Positions 17,835-26,881 of a stretch of 64,000 nucleotides of DNA are shown here, piece after piece. Position 1 is the first letter of the stretch. Each line of letters begins with the position of its first letter. The notes beneath the pieces were generated by a model, which did no database searches, was not told the origin of the DNA, and was given only the letters and a program-made list of their open reading frames with translations. The stretch comes from Bacillus sp. Marseille-Q1617 (lineage in GTDB: Bacteria; Bacillota; Bacilli; Bacillales; Bacillaceae_B). The position numbers were made by a program, and so were the translations under genes. The DNA is taken from positions 1,030,001-1,094,000 of the forward strand of contig NZ_CAHJXM010000002.1 of assembly GCF_903645295.1 (NCBI RefSeq), given 5' to 3'.

Positions 17835-18836
17835 CTATTCACTCACTTTCTCAGCAACCGATGTGTTCACGAGTGTCTCATGGTCTACTTGCTCCGGCAG
17901 TTCTCCCGCTTCCTCCATGATACTTTGCAGATTATCCCATTCTGCTGAATCCAGAATCGGATCTGTTGCGAAGGAGCCTTGTGATTTATAGCGGTCCACC
18001 ACGGTTACGATGATGTCTAATTCAGTATCCTCGAAATACGGTTCGATGACTTCGGCGATTTCTTCAGGGGAGCTTTCTTGCACCCACTTCTGGGCTTTGT
18101 GAAGAGCCTTTGTGAACTTTTCGATGTCATCTTGGTTCTCTTTTATATAACTGTCCTTTGCCATGAAGGTAGTGTAAGGGACATGGCCGGATTCTGTACC
18201 GAAGGAAGCGACGATATGTCCTTTCCCTTCTTTTTCAAAAATCGATGCAGTTGGTTCGAACAGCTGCACATAATCACCTGTTCCTGATGCAAAGGCGTTG
18301 GCGATGTTGGCGAAATCGATATTCTGGATCAGGTTCAGATCATTATGGGGATCGATTCCGTGCTGTTTAAGCACAAATTCTCCGACCATCTGTGGCATGC
18401 CGCCTTTACGCTGACCCAGGAAAGTGGAGCCTTTCAGCTGGTCCCATTCAAAGTTTTCCACTTTTTCACGCGATACCAGGAAGGTACCGTCTGTTTGTGT
18501 GAGCTGGGCAAAGTTGATGACGGGATCATCGGACCCTTGCGCATGGACGTAAATGGATGTTTCAGAACCGACAAGCGCGATATCTGCCCCATCGGATAGT
18601 AAAGTGGTCATCGTCTTATCCCCGCCCCATGTGGTGGTGAGTTCAATATCGAGGCCTTCCTCTTTAAAAAAGCCTTTTTCAATTGCAACATATTGGGGAG
18701 CATAGAAGATGGAACGGGTAACTTCTGCCACGCGTACTTTTTCCAGCTCATTCTTTTCGCTTCCGCATGCTGTCAAGCCGATGGTGAGTACTGTGGTCAA
18801 GAGAAGGGTGAAGACGATTCGACTCCATTTTTTCAT
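17835..18836 (-). CDS. ytlA: ABC transporter substrate-binding lipoprotein, YtlA type
   Basis: The 333-residue NMT1/SsuA-like binding protein has a lipoprotein signal peptide ending TIGLTACG. The start of the mature domain (SIFYAPQYVAIEKGFFKEEG) is typical of the family. GSETSIYV and KGSTFLGQRKGGMPQM fit the ligand cleft. It would capture the substrate outside the membrane for YtlCD. Substrate is unknown. The ATG at 18836 follows GGAGGAAAA. Upstream (18880-18912) is an inverted repeat CCCTCTA/TAGAGGG, possibly an operator or leader hairpin. Confidence 0.9.
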   Translation of the reverse strand: MKKWSRIVFTLLLTTVLTIGLTACGSEKNELEKVRVAEVTRSIFYAPQYVAIEKGFFKEEGLDIELTTTWGGDKTMTTLLSDGADIALVGSETSIYVHAQGSDDPVINFAQLTQTDGTFLVSREKVENFEWDQLKGSTFLGQRKGGMPQMVGEFVLKQHGIDPHNDLNLIQNIDFANIANAFASGTGDYVQLFEPTASIFEKEGKGHIVASFGTESGHVPYTTFMAKDSYIKENQDDIEKFTKALHKAQKWVQESSPEEIAEVIEPYFEDTELDIIVTVVDRYKSQGSFATDPILDSAEWDNLQSIMEEAGELPEQVDHETLVNTSVAEKVSE

Positions 18837-18879
18837 AAATATTTTCCTCCTTTGAATGAAACAAAAGCCTATACTAATA

Positions 18880-18912
18880 CCCTCTAAACGGTTTTACATC
18901 ATCATAGAGGGG
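18880..18912. promoter_or_regulatory. Inverted repeat upstream of the ytlA-type operon
   Basis: TACCCTCTA and TAGAGGGGTA are separated by about 17 bases, 45 bases upstream of the start on the minus strand. It could be an operator; I see no known riboswitch core. Confidence 0.35.
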
Positions 18913-19026
18913 TAGGATGCTCCTATAGAGAACCATGACAAGTTGAATATGAGATTTGATAAAATAGTTTATGTGACGTGTAAAAAATGTGTGAATACCC
19001 AGAGTGATTTTTGAAAGGAAGAGAGT

Positions 19027-19812
19027 ATGATAAACGGAACAATTGTGAAAAAGACGTTATTTCCATCCCCGAACCCGCATGTCGAGCTCTATGAAATCGT
19101 CTATTTGTCAGGAGGTCTGCGAGTGAAAGGGCTGCTTGCACAGCCGGTACAAGAAGGAGAGTATGATGGCTTTCTGTATTTAAGAGGCGGAATTAAAGGA
19201 GTGGGGATGGTGCGTCCCGCCCGGATTGCCCAATTTGCCCAGCAAGGATTTATCGTGTTCGCGCCATTTTACCGCGGGAACCGTGGCGGGGAAGGGAATG
19301 AAGATTTTGCGGGGGATGACCGTGAAGATGCCTTGTCCGCATATCAGCTGCTCAAACAATACAAACGCGTACATAACCAGCGGATCCATGTCTTCGGTTT
19401 TTCCAGGGGAGGGGTCATGGCACTCTTCACCGGCATTGAAAGGAAAGACGTCACTTCCATCGTCACTTGGGGAGGGGTATCCGATATGTTCCTGACCTAT
19501 GAAGAGCGGAAAGACCTTCGCAGGATGATGAAGAGGGTGATCGGCGGCAGTCCGAATAAATATCCTGAACGCTATGAGTGGCGGACCCCGCTGTATGAAA
19601 TTGAAGGAATCTCAGCTCCTGTCCTGATCATTCACGGAAAAAAAGATCACAACGTTTCGATCGATCATGCATATAGATTAGAAAAAAGGCTGAAAGAGGC
19701 CGGGAAATCCGTTGAGTCATATTATTTTTCAGATTTCACGCATTATTTTCCCCCGCTGAAAAACCGTGAAATTGTCTCTATGCTTTGTGGTTGGATGAAA
19801 AAACAGAAGTAA
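19027..19812 (+). CDS. ytmA: S9-type alpha/beta hydrolase YtmA
   Basis: The 261-residue protein belongs to the prolyl-oligopeptidase-like alpha/beta hydrolases. Ser126 lies in the nucleophile elbow GFSRGG, with a C-terminal acid in VLIIHGKKDHNVSID and His in SDFTHYFPP. RGGIKGVGMVRPARIAQFA and FYRGNRGGEGNEDFAGDDRE are typical of this group. There is no signal peptide. ATG 19027 follows GGAAGAGAG. It precedes ytmB by 12 bases, as in B. subtilis. The substrate is unknown. Confidence 0.88.
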   Translation: MINGTIVKKTLFPSPNPHVELYEIVYLSGGLRVKGLLAQPVQEGEYDGFLYLRGGIKGVGMVRPARIAQFAQQGFIVFAPFYRGNRGGEGNEDFAGDDREDALSAYQLLKQYKRVHNQRIHVFGFSRGGVMALFTGIERKDVTSIVTWGGVSDMFLTYEERKDLRRMMKRVIGGSPNKYPERYEWRTPLYEIEGISAPVLIIHGKKDHNVSIDHAYRLEKRLKEAGKSVESYYFSDFTHYFPPLKNREIVSMLCGWMKKQK

Positions 19813-19824
19813 AGGGGAATGACC

Positions 19825-20067
19825 ATGGGAATGGGGCTCGAGCTTAATACCACGCTTGTCACGAAAGGGAAAGAGGTCAGAAAGGAAGACAATCTTTTTC
19901 AATTGCAAAAAGACGGTTACCGCTTATATCCGATGCACACTCCAATCGAAATTCGGACGACAAAGAAAAGCCATTCAAGGGGATATGCACGTATAGAAAA
20001 GATACAATGGCATGAAGGAAGGACAACGATTTCTTACAAACTGATATCGCTGAATAGGACCAATTAA
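19825..20067 (+). CDS. ytmB: YtmB family protein (DUF2584)
   Basis: The 80-residue protein begins MGMGLELNTTLVTKGKEVRK and continues with LQKDGYRLYPMHTPIEIR and EKIQWHEGRTTISYKLISLN, matching my memory of YtmB. It has a small all-beta pattern without known catalytic residues. The start at 19825 is seven bases behind AAAGGGG; ATG 19819 lies too close. It is probably co-transcribed with ytmA. Function unknown. Confidence 0.85.
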   Translation: MGMGLELNTTLVTKGKEVRKEDNLFQLQKDGYRLYPMHTPIEIRTTKKSHSRGYARIEKIQWHEGRTTISYKLISLNRTN

Positions 20068-20093
20068 GAGCCTGGTTATCAGGTTCTTTTTTA
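20068..20093 (+). terminator. Terminator after ytmB
   Basis: GAGCCTG pairs with CAGGTTC around five bases, followed by TTTTTTATTT. Confidence 0.85.
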
Positions 20094-20149
20094 TTTGCTG
20101 ATAAATACAGGGATTAATTCTCATACTAATAAAAAACTGAGGTAAACAG

Positions 20150-20695
20150 ATGATTGAAAAGTATGACAGCGTTCATAGTGGGTTAATGAGAGCGGCAAAA
20201 TTAAATATCGACTATTGGATGGAATATAATTTCCTTACTCTGAAGTGGTGGATCATTGTCGTCTTAATGATCGGCCTCTGGGTGAAGATATTGAAGTTGG
20301 TGGATCGGCAGCAGCTGCCGAGGGTCCTTTTTCTCGGGATGGTTTGGATCATAGCTGCGGCGAATCTGGATGGATTTGGGTTTGAATTGGGTTTTTGGGG
20401 ATATCCAACCGAACTCTTACCGATTTATCCAAAGGCCTATTTTTTTGATTACGCCTTGATTCCTGTCAGCTATATGTTCATTTATTATCATTTTCCGAAG
20501 GGGAAGGCATTCTTCATCGCCAATATGGTGTTAGCGGGCGGGGCTTCGTTTATCAGTGAGCCATTTTTTAGATGGCTTGATTATTACAAGGCTTATCATT
20601 GGGAACCGTGGTGGTCATTCGTGATCTATTTCCCCCTCTCGTATATCATTCGCTGGTTTGTGGAAAAAATCTTTAAGGTTCTTCCCGAACGATAA
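20150..20695 (+). CDS. CBO0543-like multi-pass membrane protein
   Basis: The 181-residue protein has about five hydrophobic segments, including LKWWIIVVLMIGLWVKIL, LFLGMVWIIAAANL, FIYYHFPKGKAFFIANMVL and a Trp-rich end. GFGFELGFWGYPTELLPIYP and KAYFFDYALIPVSYMFIYY resemble the Firmicutes CBO0543 family of unknown function. No ribosome binding site is outstanding (GAGGTAAACAG precedes the ATG). It stands alone between ytmB and bioY. Confidence 0.75.
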   Translation: MIEKYDSVHSGLMRAAKLNIDYWMEYNFLTLKWWIIVVLMIGLWVKILKLVDRQQLPRVLFLGMVWIIAAANLDGFGFELGFWGYPTELLPIYPKAYFFDYALIPVSYMFIYYHFPKGKAFFIANMVLAGGASFISEPFFRWLDYYKAYHWEPWWSFVIYFPLSYIIRWFVEKIFKVLPER

Positions 20696-20700
20696 AAAGT

Positions 20701-20731
20701 GTGTTAACTTTAAATTGTTGATAGTTTACAC
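20701..20731. promoter_or_regulatory. BirA-like biotin operator upstream of bioY
   Basis: GTGTTAACT (20701-20709) and AGTTTACAC (20723-20731) form a dyad with a 13-base spacer, close to the BirA operator pattern (TTAAC half-sites), 18 bases before the bioY start. Confidence 0.65.
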
Positions 20732-20748
20732 AAAGGGGAGAACAGAGA

Positions 20749-21312
20749 ATGAATGGGGAAAAATTAAGAATGATCATCCAATGCAGTATTTTTGCTGCAA
20801 TAACAGGGATTTTTGCGCAGATTGAAATTCCGCTTCCGCTTGTCCCGATCAGCGGGCAGACTTTGGCGGTAGGGATTACAGCGACGATTCTCGGAAGTAG
20901 ATACGGAGCTTTTGCCATGATTGGCTATGCCGCACTTGGAGCGGTCGGGGTGCCGGTATTTGCCGGGTTCAGCGGGGGAGCGCAGGTGCTTGTCGGCCCT
21001 ACCGGCGGCTACATTTTCGGGTTCATTGCAGCGGCATTTATTACAGGATTGATCTTAGAAAAGACGAAATTCAACCTTACAATGGCCATGATCGCAAACA
21101 CAGCAGGGATGGTCATCACCCTGTTACTTGGTACAATCCAATTGAAATATGTGGCCGATCTGAGCTGGGCGCAGGCTATGGCAGCGGGAGTGTATCCTTT
21201 TATCGTAGTAGGGCTTATCAAAGCATTCCTGGCCAGCTGGATAGGTATTACGGTTAGAAAACGTCTGGTGCAGGCGAAATTGATACAGGGCAGTCAAGAA
21301 GCGGCTGCTTAA
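20749..21312 (+). CDS. bioY: Biotin transporter substrate-specificity protein BioY
   Basis: The 187-residue, six-helix S component binds biotin in the membrane, alone or with an ECF energising module encoded elsewhere. Diagnostic stretches are IEIPLPLVPISGQTLAVGI, GSRYGAFAMIGYAALGAVGV, VFAGFSGGAQVLVGPTGGYI and FGFIAAAFITG. AAGGGGAG precedes ATG 20749. The BirA-like dyad directly upstream suggests biotin-repressed expression. A strong terminator follows. Confidence 0.93.
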   Translation: MNGEKLRMIIQCSIFAAITGIFAQIEIPLPLVPISGQTLAVGITATILGSRYGAFAMIGYAALGAVGVPVFAGFSGGAQVLVGPTGGYIFGFIAAAFITGLILEKTKFNLTMAMIANTAGMVITLLLGTIQLKYVADLSWAQAMAAGVYPFIVVGLIKAFLASWIGITVRKRLVQAKLIQGSQEAAA

Positions 21313-21316
21313 TTGA

Positions 21317-21353
21317 AAAAGCCGGATCTCTTCGAAAGAAGATCCGGCTTTTA
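21317..21353 (+). terminator. Terminator of bioY
   Basis: AAAAGCCGGATCTC pairs with GATCCGGCTTTT with TTTT at the end, a strong 12-bp stem. Confidence 0.9.
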
Positions 21354-21416
21354 TAGTGCAGTTTTTTGATGGGGCGGGATGAGGGGGAATGAGCTTCCTC
21401 TTGGCATTCCCCACGT

Positions 21417-22184
21417 CTAAAATTTGTACATCATCCAATAGCCGATATCTTCAAAGCCGATATTCTTATAGATACTGCCTGCTTCAGGATTATCATAAAA
21501 AAGGCAGAGCTCCTTGCCTTCCTGAAGTACATCAAGGCACAGTCTGGTCATGCACTCGGTCGCATATCCTTTTTTCTTATGATCAGGGTGGGTACACACA
21601 GCCACGATCATCGCAGACATGCTGTTTTCAGCAGTGGTAGAGGCGGAGGATACATAGATGCCGTCTTTTTTAATGTAGTAGCTGCGCGCGACCCCTTTTT
21701 CCATACCATGTTTTCTTTTCTCCACAGTGAAATTTCCCCCGCTGAACTCAAGGATTTTTTTGTAGAGTTCAACTAGTCCGGGCAGGTCTTTCGTGGAGGC
21801 TTTTTCAACATGATTAAGTTCCTCATTTGACAATGAGCCGCGGTTATGCCTTTTTGATTGATATTCCCTCGTTAAGAAAGGTTCTACCTTTGAAGTGACC
21901 GCCTTTAGACCTGACATGATACTGAAATCATCGCAGTGATTAATAATGTCGGCGAATCCCTCTGCATCAAAATCTCCTGCGGAGTACGGAATGAAGTTTT
22001 CCCTATATTTTAAGAGGACCCCTCTCAGTCTTCCCAACTCGTCAAAATCTCCCCAAATGGTTTGGAAATCCTGTTCATAGCCAAATGCCTCTATATCGCC
22101 GATGATGAATAAATTCTCGGCAGGCTGCATTTGGATCAACTGCTGACATTGCTCATCATCTGCCTGGGTTAATACTCTGATCAT
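21417..22184 (-). CDS. GNAT-family N-acetyltransferase
   Basis: The 255-residue protein carries a C-terminal GNAT domain: SAMIVAVCTHPDHKKKGYAT supplies strand 4 and the acetyl-CoA pyrophosphate loop, followed by LCLFYDNPEAGSIYKNIGFE. The N-terminal half (MIRVLTQADDEQCQQLIQ) looks like a degenerate second GNAT fold, as in the GNAT/RimI-like Bacillus proteins of this size. The acceptor is unknown. It faces bioY convergently. Confidence 0.85.
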   Translation of the reverse strand: MIRVLTQADDEQCQQLIQMQPAENLFIIGDIEAFGYEQDFQTIWGDFDELGRLRGVLLKYRENFIPYSAGDFDAEGFADIINHCDDFSIMSGLKAVTSKVEPFLTREYQSKRHNRGSLSNEELNHVEKASTKDLPGLVELYKKILEFSGGNFTVEKRKHGMEKGVARSYYIKKDGIYVSSASTTAENSMSAMIVAVCTHPDHKKKGYATECMTRLCLDVLQEGKELCLFYDNPEAGSIYKNIGFEDIGYWMMYKF

Positions 22185-22333
22185 TTCACTATCCCCTTTA
22201 TAAGTTTAATTGATATATTACCAATATTTCTAATATTTAGTAAAGAGGAATTTGCAAAAAATATTCGTTGTTGTTTTAAAAAGCTCAATTTAGGGAAAGT
22301 TAGCAACAATACATGATGAAGGAGGCGGTATAC

Positions 22334-22483
22334 ATGTTGTGGACCATCATCGGGATACTTGTTGTCCTGTGGTTATTGGGACTGATCTTCAAGATCGGCG
22401 GAGCCATCATCCATATTTTATTGATCATTGCCGTGGTCGTGTTCTTATGGAATCTGATTACAGGCAAGAAGAAACGCTTATAG
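22334..22483 (+). CDS. lmo0937-family small membrane protein
   Basis: A 49-residue protein made almost entirely of two hydrophobic helices: it begins MLWTIIGILVVLWLLGLIF and ends FLWNLITGKKKRL. This pattern fits the Firmicutes lmo0937 family (stress-associated small membrane proteins of unknown function). GGAGGCGG lies six to seven bases before the ATG. The gene is short enough to be missed by length filters. The longer overlapping frame in another phase is a shadow. Confidence 0.8.
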   Translation: MLWTIIGILVVLWLLGLIFKIGGAIIHILLIIAVVVFLWNLITGKKKRL

Positions 22484-22489
22484 CTTATT

Positions 22490-22516
22490 TAAAAGGAGGA
22501 GGAATCCTCTTTTTTT
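22490..22516 (+). terminator. Terminator after the lmo0937-like gene
   Basis: AGGAGG/TCCTC short stem followed by seven T. The stem is short but the T run is strong. Confidence 0.55.
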
Positions 22517-22615
22517 ATTTGGTTGGGATTTGGTGGAGGAAATCAAGGGAAGCGCAGCCGGCGAGGAGAGGGCCGGACTGGTGCCCCGTGGATTGCCGGG
22601 TTGGTAACTTCGGAT

Positions 22616-22774
22616 TTTGTCGATTGTTGTAGAATTGTTGGTAAAATCAAAAAAACGTTGATAAACGAAGATTTTCGTTGATAAGCCTTATAAAACGTTG
22701 ATAACCTAGAATTTTCGTTGATAAGCCTTATAAAACGTCGATAACTTCAATTTTCATTGGTAAGACTGATAATC
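22616..22774 (-). repeat. 20-nt-period intergenic array B (CGTTGATAA word)
   Basis: CGTTGATAA or a variant starts at 22656, 22676, 22696, 22716, 22736 and 22755, with a related TGTTGGTAA at 22636 in phase. The bases before each word alternate between AAAA-type and TTTT-type. TTGTCGAT at 22617 marks one end, which is the 3' end when the unit is read as on the minus strand (TTATCAACG). It lies between the convergent lmo0937-like gene and pckA. Confidence 0.85.
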
Positions 22775-22812
22775 ACAGGGTTTTCGCTAATTCCCCCAGA
22801 AAAACCGACGCC

Positions 22813-22858
22813 AAAAATAAAGACCAGCCAAACACTATGCCGTGTTCGACGGGTCTTA
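22813..22858 (-). terminator. Terminator of pckA
   Basis: On the minus strand AAGACC...GGTCTT with inner AACAC/GTGTT pairing, then TTATTTTT. Confidence 0.75.
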
Positions 22859-22873
22859 TTGAAATAAATGTGA

Positions 22874-24463
22874 TTAATTTACAGCGGGACCGCCTTTAGC
22901 TTCGATCTCGGCAGGTACGTTTGTGAATTTCTTGAAATTTTCGTTGAATTGGCGTGCAAGTTCAGTTGCTTTCACTTTGTACGCTTCTTCATTAGACCAT
23001 GTTTTAATCGGTTGAAGCACTTCATCAGGTACACCTGGTACATGTACCGGAATGTTCAATCCGAAGATTTCGTCTGTTTCCGTTTCAACGTTCGTCAGTT
23101 CACCTTCTAAGGCTGCCTGCACCATTGCGCGTGTGTAAGATAACTTCATGCGGTTACCCACACCGTATTCTCCTCCGGTCCAGCCAGTGTTTACGAGGTA
23201 GACTTCTGCATTGTGCTCATCGATTTTCTTACCGAGCATTTCTGCGTAGCGAGTAGCGGCAAGCGGCAGGAAAGGAGAACCGAAGCAAGTAGAGAATGTG
23301 GCCTGCGGTGAAGTGATTCCGCGCTCAGTTCCTGCTAATTTAGATGTATAACCGCTTAAGAAATGGTACATAGCCTGCTCTTTCGTCAGTTTACTGATCG
23401 GAGGCAGGACGCCGAATGCATCGGCAGTCAGGAATACGATGGTATTAGGGTGGCCGGCAACGCTAGGCTCCACGATGTTTTCCATTGCTTGAAGCGGATA
23501 AGCTGCACGCGTGTTTTCTGTTAAACTATTATCATCATAATCCGGAATGCGGGATTCTTCATCAAGAACCACGTTTTCCAATACGGATCCAAAGCGGATG
23601 GCATCAAAGATTTGAGGCTCTTTTTCACGAGTCAGGCCGATGCATTTCGCATAGCAGCCGCCTTCGATGTTGAATACGCCATTCGGTGACCAGCCGTGTT
23701 CGTCGTCCCCGATCAAACGGCGGTTGGGATCTGCTGATAATGTCGTTTTGCCTGTTCCGGATAGGCCGAAGAATAGTGCGACGTCGCCTTCGCGTCCTAC
23801 ATTTGCCGAACAGTGCATGGAAAGGATGTCTGCTTCAGGAAGCATGTAATTCATGACGGAGAAGATCGATTTCTTCATTTCTCCTGCATATTCCGTTCCG
23901 CCGATCAGGACGATGCGTTTTTCAAAAGAAACGATGATGAATGTTTCAGAATTTGTCCCGTCCACAGCAGGGTCTGCTTTAAAGTTTGGAGCTGATACGA
24001 TCGTAAATTCTGATTTATGTGAGATTAACTCTTCCGCACTCGGACGGATGAACAGCTGATGCGCGAAAAGGTTATGCCACGCAAATTCATTGATTACCTG
24101 GATCGGAAGTCTATGTTTTGGATCTGCACCTGCAAATCCGTTGAAGACGAATACTTCTTCTTTTTCTTTTAAGTATGCAAGGACTTTATGGTATAATTTA
24201 TCGAATGATTCAGCGGAGATTGGCTGATTAACAGCTCCCCAATCAATTTTATCTTTTGTTGTAGGCTCCTCTACAGTAAATTTATCTTTAGGAGAGCGCC
24301 CTGTATATTTGCCAGTTTCAGCTCTGACTGCACCTGAAGAAGTTAAAACGCCTTCATTTCTATGAAGAACTTTTTCCACTAATTGTGAAACAGACAGTTG
24401 ATTTTTGATATTTTGACCGCTAAGTAATTCTGTTAACTCACTAGACATGCTCACTGAATTCAT
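22874..24463 (-). CDS. pckA: Phosphoenolpyruvate carboxykinase (ATP)
   Basis: The 529-residue enzyme converts oxaloacetate and ATP to phosphoenolpyruvate, the first step of gluconeogenesis. Visible motifs are [39 protein letters not shown], the P-loop [15 protein letters not shown] and the metal motif [20 protein letters not shown]. The C-terminus ends AKGGPAVN, as usual. The start at 24463 follows AAGGAAGGG. A CcpN-type site overlaps the promoter region, so glycolytic repression like that in B. subtilis is likely. Confidence 0.97.
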   Translation of the reverse strand: MNSVSMSSELTELLSGQNIKNQLSVSQLVEKVLHRNEGVLTSSGAVRAETGKYTGRSPKDKFTVEEPTTKDKIDWGAVNQPISAESFDKLYHKVLAYLKEKEEVFVFNGFAGADPKHRLPIQVINEFAWHNLFAHQLFIRPSAEELISHKSEFTIVSAPNFKADPAVDGTNSETFIIVSFEKRIVLIGGTEYAGEMKKSIFSVMNYMLPEADILSMHCSANVGREGDVALFFGLSGTGKTTLSADPNRRLIGDDEHGWSPNGVFNIEGGCYAKCIGLTREKEPQIFDAIRFGSVLENVVLDEESRIPDYDDNSLTENTRAAYPLQAMENIVEPSVAGHPNTIVFLTADAFGVLPPISKLTKEQAMYHFLSGYTSKLAGTERGITSPQATFSTCFGSPFLPLAATRYAEMLGKKIDEHNAEVYLVNTGWTGGEYGVGNRMKLSYTRAMVQAALEGELTNVETETDEIFGLNIPVHVPGVPDEVLQPIKTWSNEEAYKVKATELARQFNENFKKFTNVPAEIEAKGGPAVN

Positions 24464-24522
24464 TAGAACCCTTCCTTTATATAAATTTAAATACCACTTT
24501 GTTGTTGTATCTTTTCAAAAAT

Positions 24523-24533
24523 AGTATAACACA
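24523..24533 (-). promoter_or_regulatory. CcpN-like operator overlapping the pckA -10 region
   Basis: On the minus strand TGTGTTATACT fits the CcpN consensus TRTGHYATAYW as I remember it, 60 bases upstream of the pckA start, and contains a -10-like TATACT. Confidence 0.5.
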
Positions 24534-24791
24534 ATTAATTTATTAGTCTATACTATTTAGCATTTTTTTATATTGTGACTTAAACTTGTAACATTTTCCT
24601 TTAAAAACGCAACTTATTTCTCCCTATCTAAGCAGTTTATGCTTGTCCTCAGGAAATTCCTCATTCATATACCCACGTTTCCGTGTTTCTTCTTATATAA
24701 ATGTCAGAAGCCTGCCCAATAATCAATCAAAACATTGTTCCCAGCGGTAAATGTGGCATCATGCTGTTAATCTTTACATACTAAAAAATAT

Positions 24792-24820
24792 TTGACACCC
24801 TTTGGCGTTAACGTTATTAT
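24792..24820 (+). promoter_or_regulatory. Sigma-A promoter of the SAM riboswitch/metK
   Basis: TTGACA (24792-24797), a 17-base spacer and TATTAT (24815-24820) sit just before the riboswitch. The rest of 24464-24790 shows only the pckA promoter area. Confidence 0.85.
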
Positions 24821-24837
24821 TGTACCTTGAACGGATA

Positions 24838-24984
24838 CTCTTATCCTGAGCTGGTGGAGGGAGCAGACCCTATGAAACCCAGCAACCTGCTAAATAGAAA
24901 GTTGGTCCTTTTTGTAATAGGGAAGGATCCCATGAAGCGAAGGTGCTAAACTGAGGCAAGGTGGACAACCTTGAACGATAAGAG
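24838..24984 (+). ncRNA. SAM-I riboswitch (S box) controlling metK
   Basis: The aptamer is closed by CTCTTATC (24838-24845) and GATAAGAG (24977-24984). Inside are GAGCTGGTGGAGGGA, ACCCTATGAAACCCAGCAAC, GGTGCTAAACTGAGGC and CCTTGAACGATAAGAG, the conserved S-box blocks in order. It binds S-adenosylmethionine and favours the terminator that follows, so it represses metK when SAM is plentiful. Confidence 0.96.
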
Positions 24985-25008
24985 AGAAAAGGCGCGGCTA
25001 TGATGTGA

Positions 25009-25050
25009 AACCTTTCCTCTTTGTACTTTTTCCCGAGGAAGGGTTTTTTC
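25009..25050 (+). terminator. Riboswitch-controlled terminator upstream of metK
   Basis: AACCTTTCCTC and GAGGAAGGGTT form the stem, followed by TTTTTTC. It is the expression platform of the SAM riboswitch. Confidence 0.88.
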
Positions 25051-25220
25051 TATTTTATAGTGGAGCATTAGTGATTAAATCTCATGTTTTTATATAAGGT
25101 CGTTTTTCTCTTCCTTATAAAAAAACCATGTTTACTTCATACTACTTAGGGAATGAGTACCGTATCTGTTTAATTGTTTTGTCGGTGGAAATCGGCAATT
25201 ATGCTTAAGGAGGAACCTTA

Positions 25221-26420
25221 ATGTCAACAAAACGTCGTCTGTTTACATCTGAGTCCGTAACGGAAGGACATCCAGATAAAATTTGTGACCAAATCTCTGA
25301 TTCAATTCTTGATGCCATTTTAACGAATGACCCGAATGCCCGTGTAGCATGTGAAACATCTGTTACAACAGGTCTTGTCCTTGTTGCAGGTGAAATCACA
25401 ACAAATACGTATGTGGACATCCCTAAAATCGTCCGTGAAACGATCCGTGGGATCGGATACACACGTGCGAAGTACGGTTTTGATGCAGAAACTTGTGCAG
25501 TTTTGACATCAATCGATGAGCAGTCTGCCGATATCGCCCAAGGTGTGGACCAAGCACTTGAAGCGCGTGAAGGACAAATGTCTGATGAAGAAATCGATGC
25601 AATCGGTGCAGGTGACCAAGGTCTGATGTTCGGATTTGCCTGCAACGAAACGAAGGAGCTTATGCCTCTTCCGATTTCCCTTGCACATAAATTATCCCGC
25701 CAGCTGACTGAAGTACGCAAAGAAGAAGTTCTTCCTTACCTTCGTCCGGACGGTAAAACGCAGGTAACGGTTGAATATGATGAGAACGATAAGCCTGTAC
25801 GCATCGACACAATCGTTATCTCAACTCAGCACCACCCTGAAGTTTCGCTTGAGCAGATCCAGCGTAACCTGAAAGAATATGTCATCGATCCTATTGTTCC
25901 TAAAGAACTGATCGACGAAAAAACAAAATACTTCATCAACCCTACCGGCCGTTTTGTTATCGGCGGTCCTCAAGGTGATGCGGGTCTTACAGGCCGTAAA
26001 ATCATCGTTGACACATACGGCGGATACGCACGTCACGGCGGCGGCGCATTCTCCGGTAAGGATGCGACGAAGGTTGACCGCTCGGCTGCATATGCAGCGC
26101 GCTATGTAGCGAAAAACATCGTGGCTGCCGGCCTTGCTGAAAAGTGTGAAGTTCAATTGGCGTATGCGATCGGTGTAGCACAGCCTGTATCCATCTCGGT
26201 TGATACATTCGGAACGGGTAAGGTTTCTGAGGATGTATTGGTTGATGTGGTAAGCAGCAACTTCGATCTTCGCCCTGCAGGAATCATCAAGATGCTCGAT
26301 CTTCGCCGTCCGATTTACAAGCAGACAGCTGCTTACGGACACTTTGGCCGCAACGATCTTGACCTTCCTTGGGAGCGTACGAACAAAGCTGAAGTATTGA
26401 AAGCTGAAGCTCTTAAGTAA
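25221..26420 (+). CDS. metK: S-adenosylmethionine synthetase MetK
   Basis: The 399-residue enzyme makes S-adenosylmethionine from methionine and ATP. Family signatures are [36 protein letters not shown] and [27 protein letters not shown] lies eight bases before the ATG. It is the target of the SAM riboswitch immediately upstream. The large open frame antisense to its 3' half is a shadow with no homology-like features. Confidence 0.98.
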   Translation: MSTKRRLFTSESVTEGHPDKICDQISDSILDAILTNDPNARVACETSVTTGLVLVAGEITTNTYVDIPKIVRETIRGIGYTRAKYGFDAETCAVLTSIDEQSADIAQGVDQALEAREGQMSDEEIDAIGAGDQGLMFGFACNETKELMPLPISLAHKLSRQLTEVRKEEVLPYLRPDGKTQVTVEYDENDKPVRIDTIVISTQHHPEVSLEQIQRNLKEYVIDPIVPKELIDEKTKYFINPTGRFVIGGPQGDAGLTGRKIIVDTYGGYARHGGGAFSGKDATKVDRSAAYAARYVAKNIVAAGLAEKCEVQLAYAIGVAQPVSISVDTFGTGKVSEDVLVDVVSSNFDLRPAGIIKMLDLRRPIYKQTAAYGHFGRNDLDLPWERTNKAEVLKAEALK

Positions 26421-26433
26421 TAACAGGTATGAG

Positions 26434-26468
26434 AAAACCAATACTCTTTTATGGGTGTTGGTTTTTTT
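26434..26468 (+). terminator. Terminator of metK
   Basis: AACCAATAC pairs with GTGTTGGTT and is followed by TTTTTTT. Confidence 0.85.
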
Positions 26469-26584
26469 GATGTATTTGGATTGGGGCGGCTGGTTGAGTG
26501 AAGTTGTATTCGGTGCGTACAAGTTTTGAATGAGGGTATGGGTTTCGAAGTCAAAGAAGTCAAGGTAAGGAAACTCATGCGGAA

Positions 26585-26714
26585 TTTGTCGAAATATGAA
26601 GAATGGCAGATATATTAGGATTTTGGCAGCTAAAATGAAAAAATGGACGATAAAAAATATTTTTGGACGATAAAAATGAAAGACGGCAGATAAAATCGAA
26701 AAATGGCCGAAAGC
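26585..26714 (-). repeat. 20-nt-period intergenic array C (GGCAGATAA word)
   Basis: GGCAGA, GGCAGC, GGACGA, GGACGA, GGCAGA and GGCCGA start at 26605, 26625, 26645, 26665, 26685 and 26705, an exact 20-nt spacing, most followed by TAA. Preceding bases alternate AAAT and TTTT. TTGTCGAA at 26586-26593 marks the end that is 3' when units are read on the minus strand (TTATCTGCC). It lies between convergent metK and ytoA. The remainder of 26421-26881 holds only the metK terminator and the hairpin at 26759. Confidence 0.87.
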
Positions 26715-26758
26715 TTCACCATACCGCAAAGTCCTGCCATACTCAATTAGCTTGAGTC

Positions 26759-26794
26759 GTGCCTGGTCCCGAAAGCAAGAATCGAGCCAGGCAC
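26759..26794. repeat. GTGCCTGG/CCAGGCAC hairpin (CCAGGCAC family)
   Basis: GTGCCTGG (26759-26766) and CCAGGCAC (26787-26794) form an 8-bp stem; the right arm is part of GAGCCAGGCACAA, the same word tandemly repeated at 44971 and seen at 35442. Confidence 0.65.
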
Positions 26795-26881
26795 AACCTC
26801 GGGATGATTAAATCCACTTCAACCCTCCCGTAATTTAACACGAGTAATCTCACTCAGGTTGGGGTATCACAAGTATAAGAG

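Noticed and set aside
18837..19026. TPP riboswitch upstream of the ytlA-type binding protein
   Set aside because: No CTGAGA or THI-box core is present; only a simple inverted repeat is visible.
22339..22632. 97-codon frame overlapping the small membrane protein
   Set aside because: It is in a different phase from the well-supported 49-aa gene and has no ribosome binding site.
25821..26729. 302-codon frame antisense to metK
   Set aside because: It overlaps the coding strand of a certain gene, has no start site and runs through array C.
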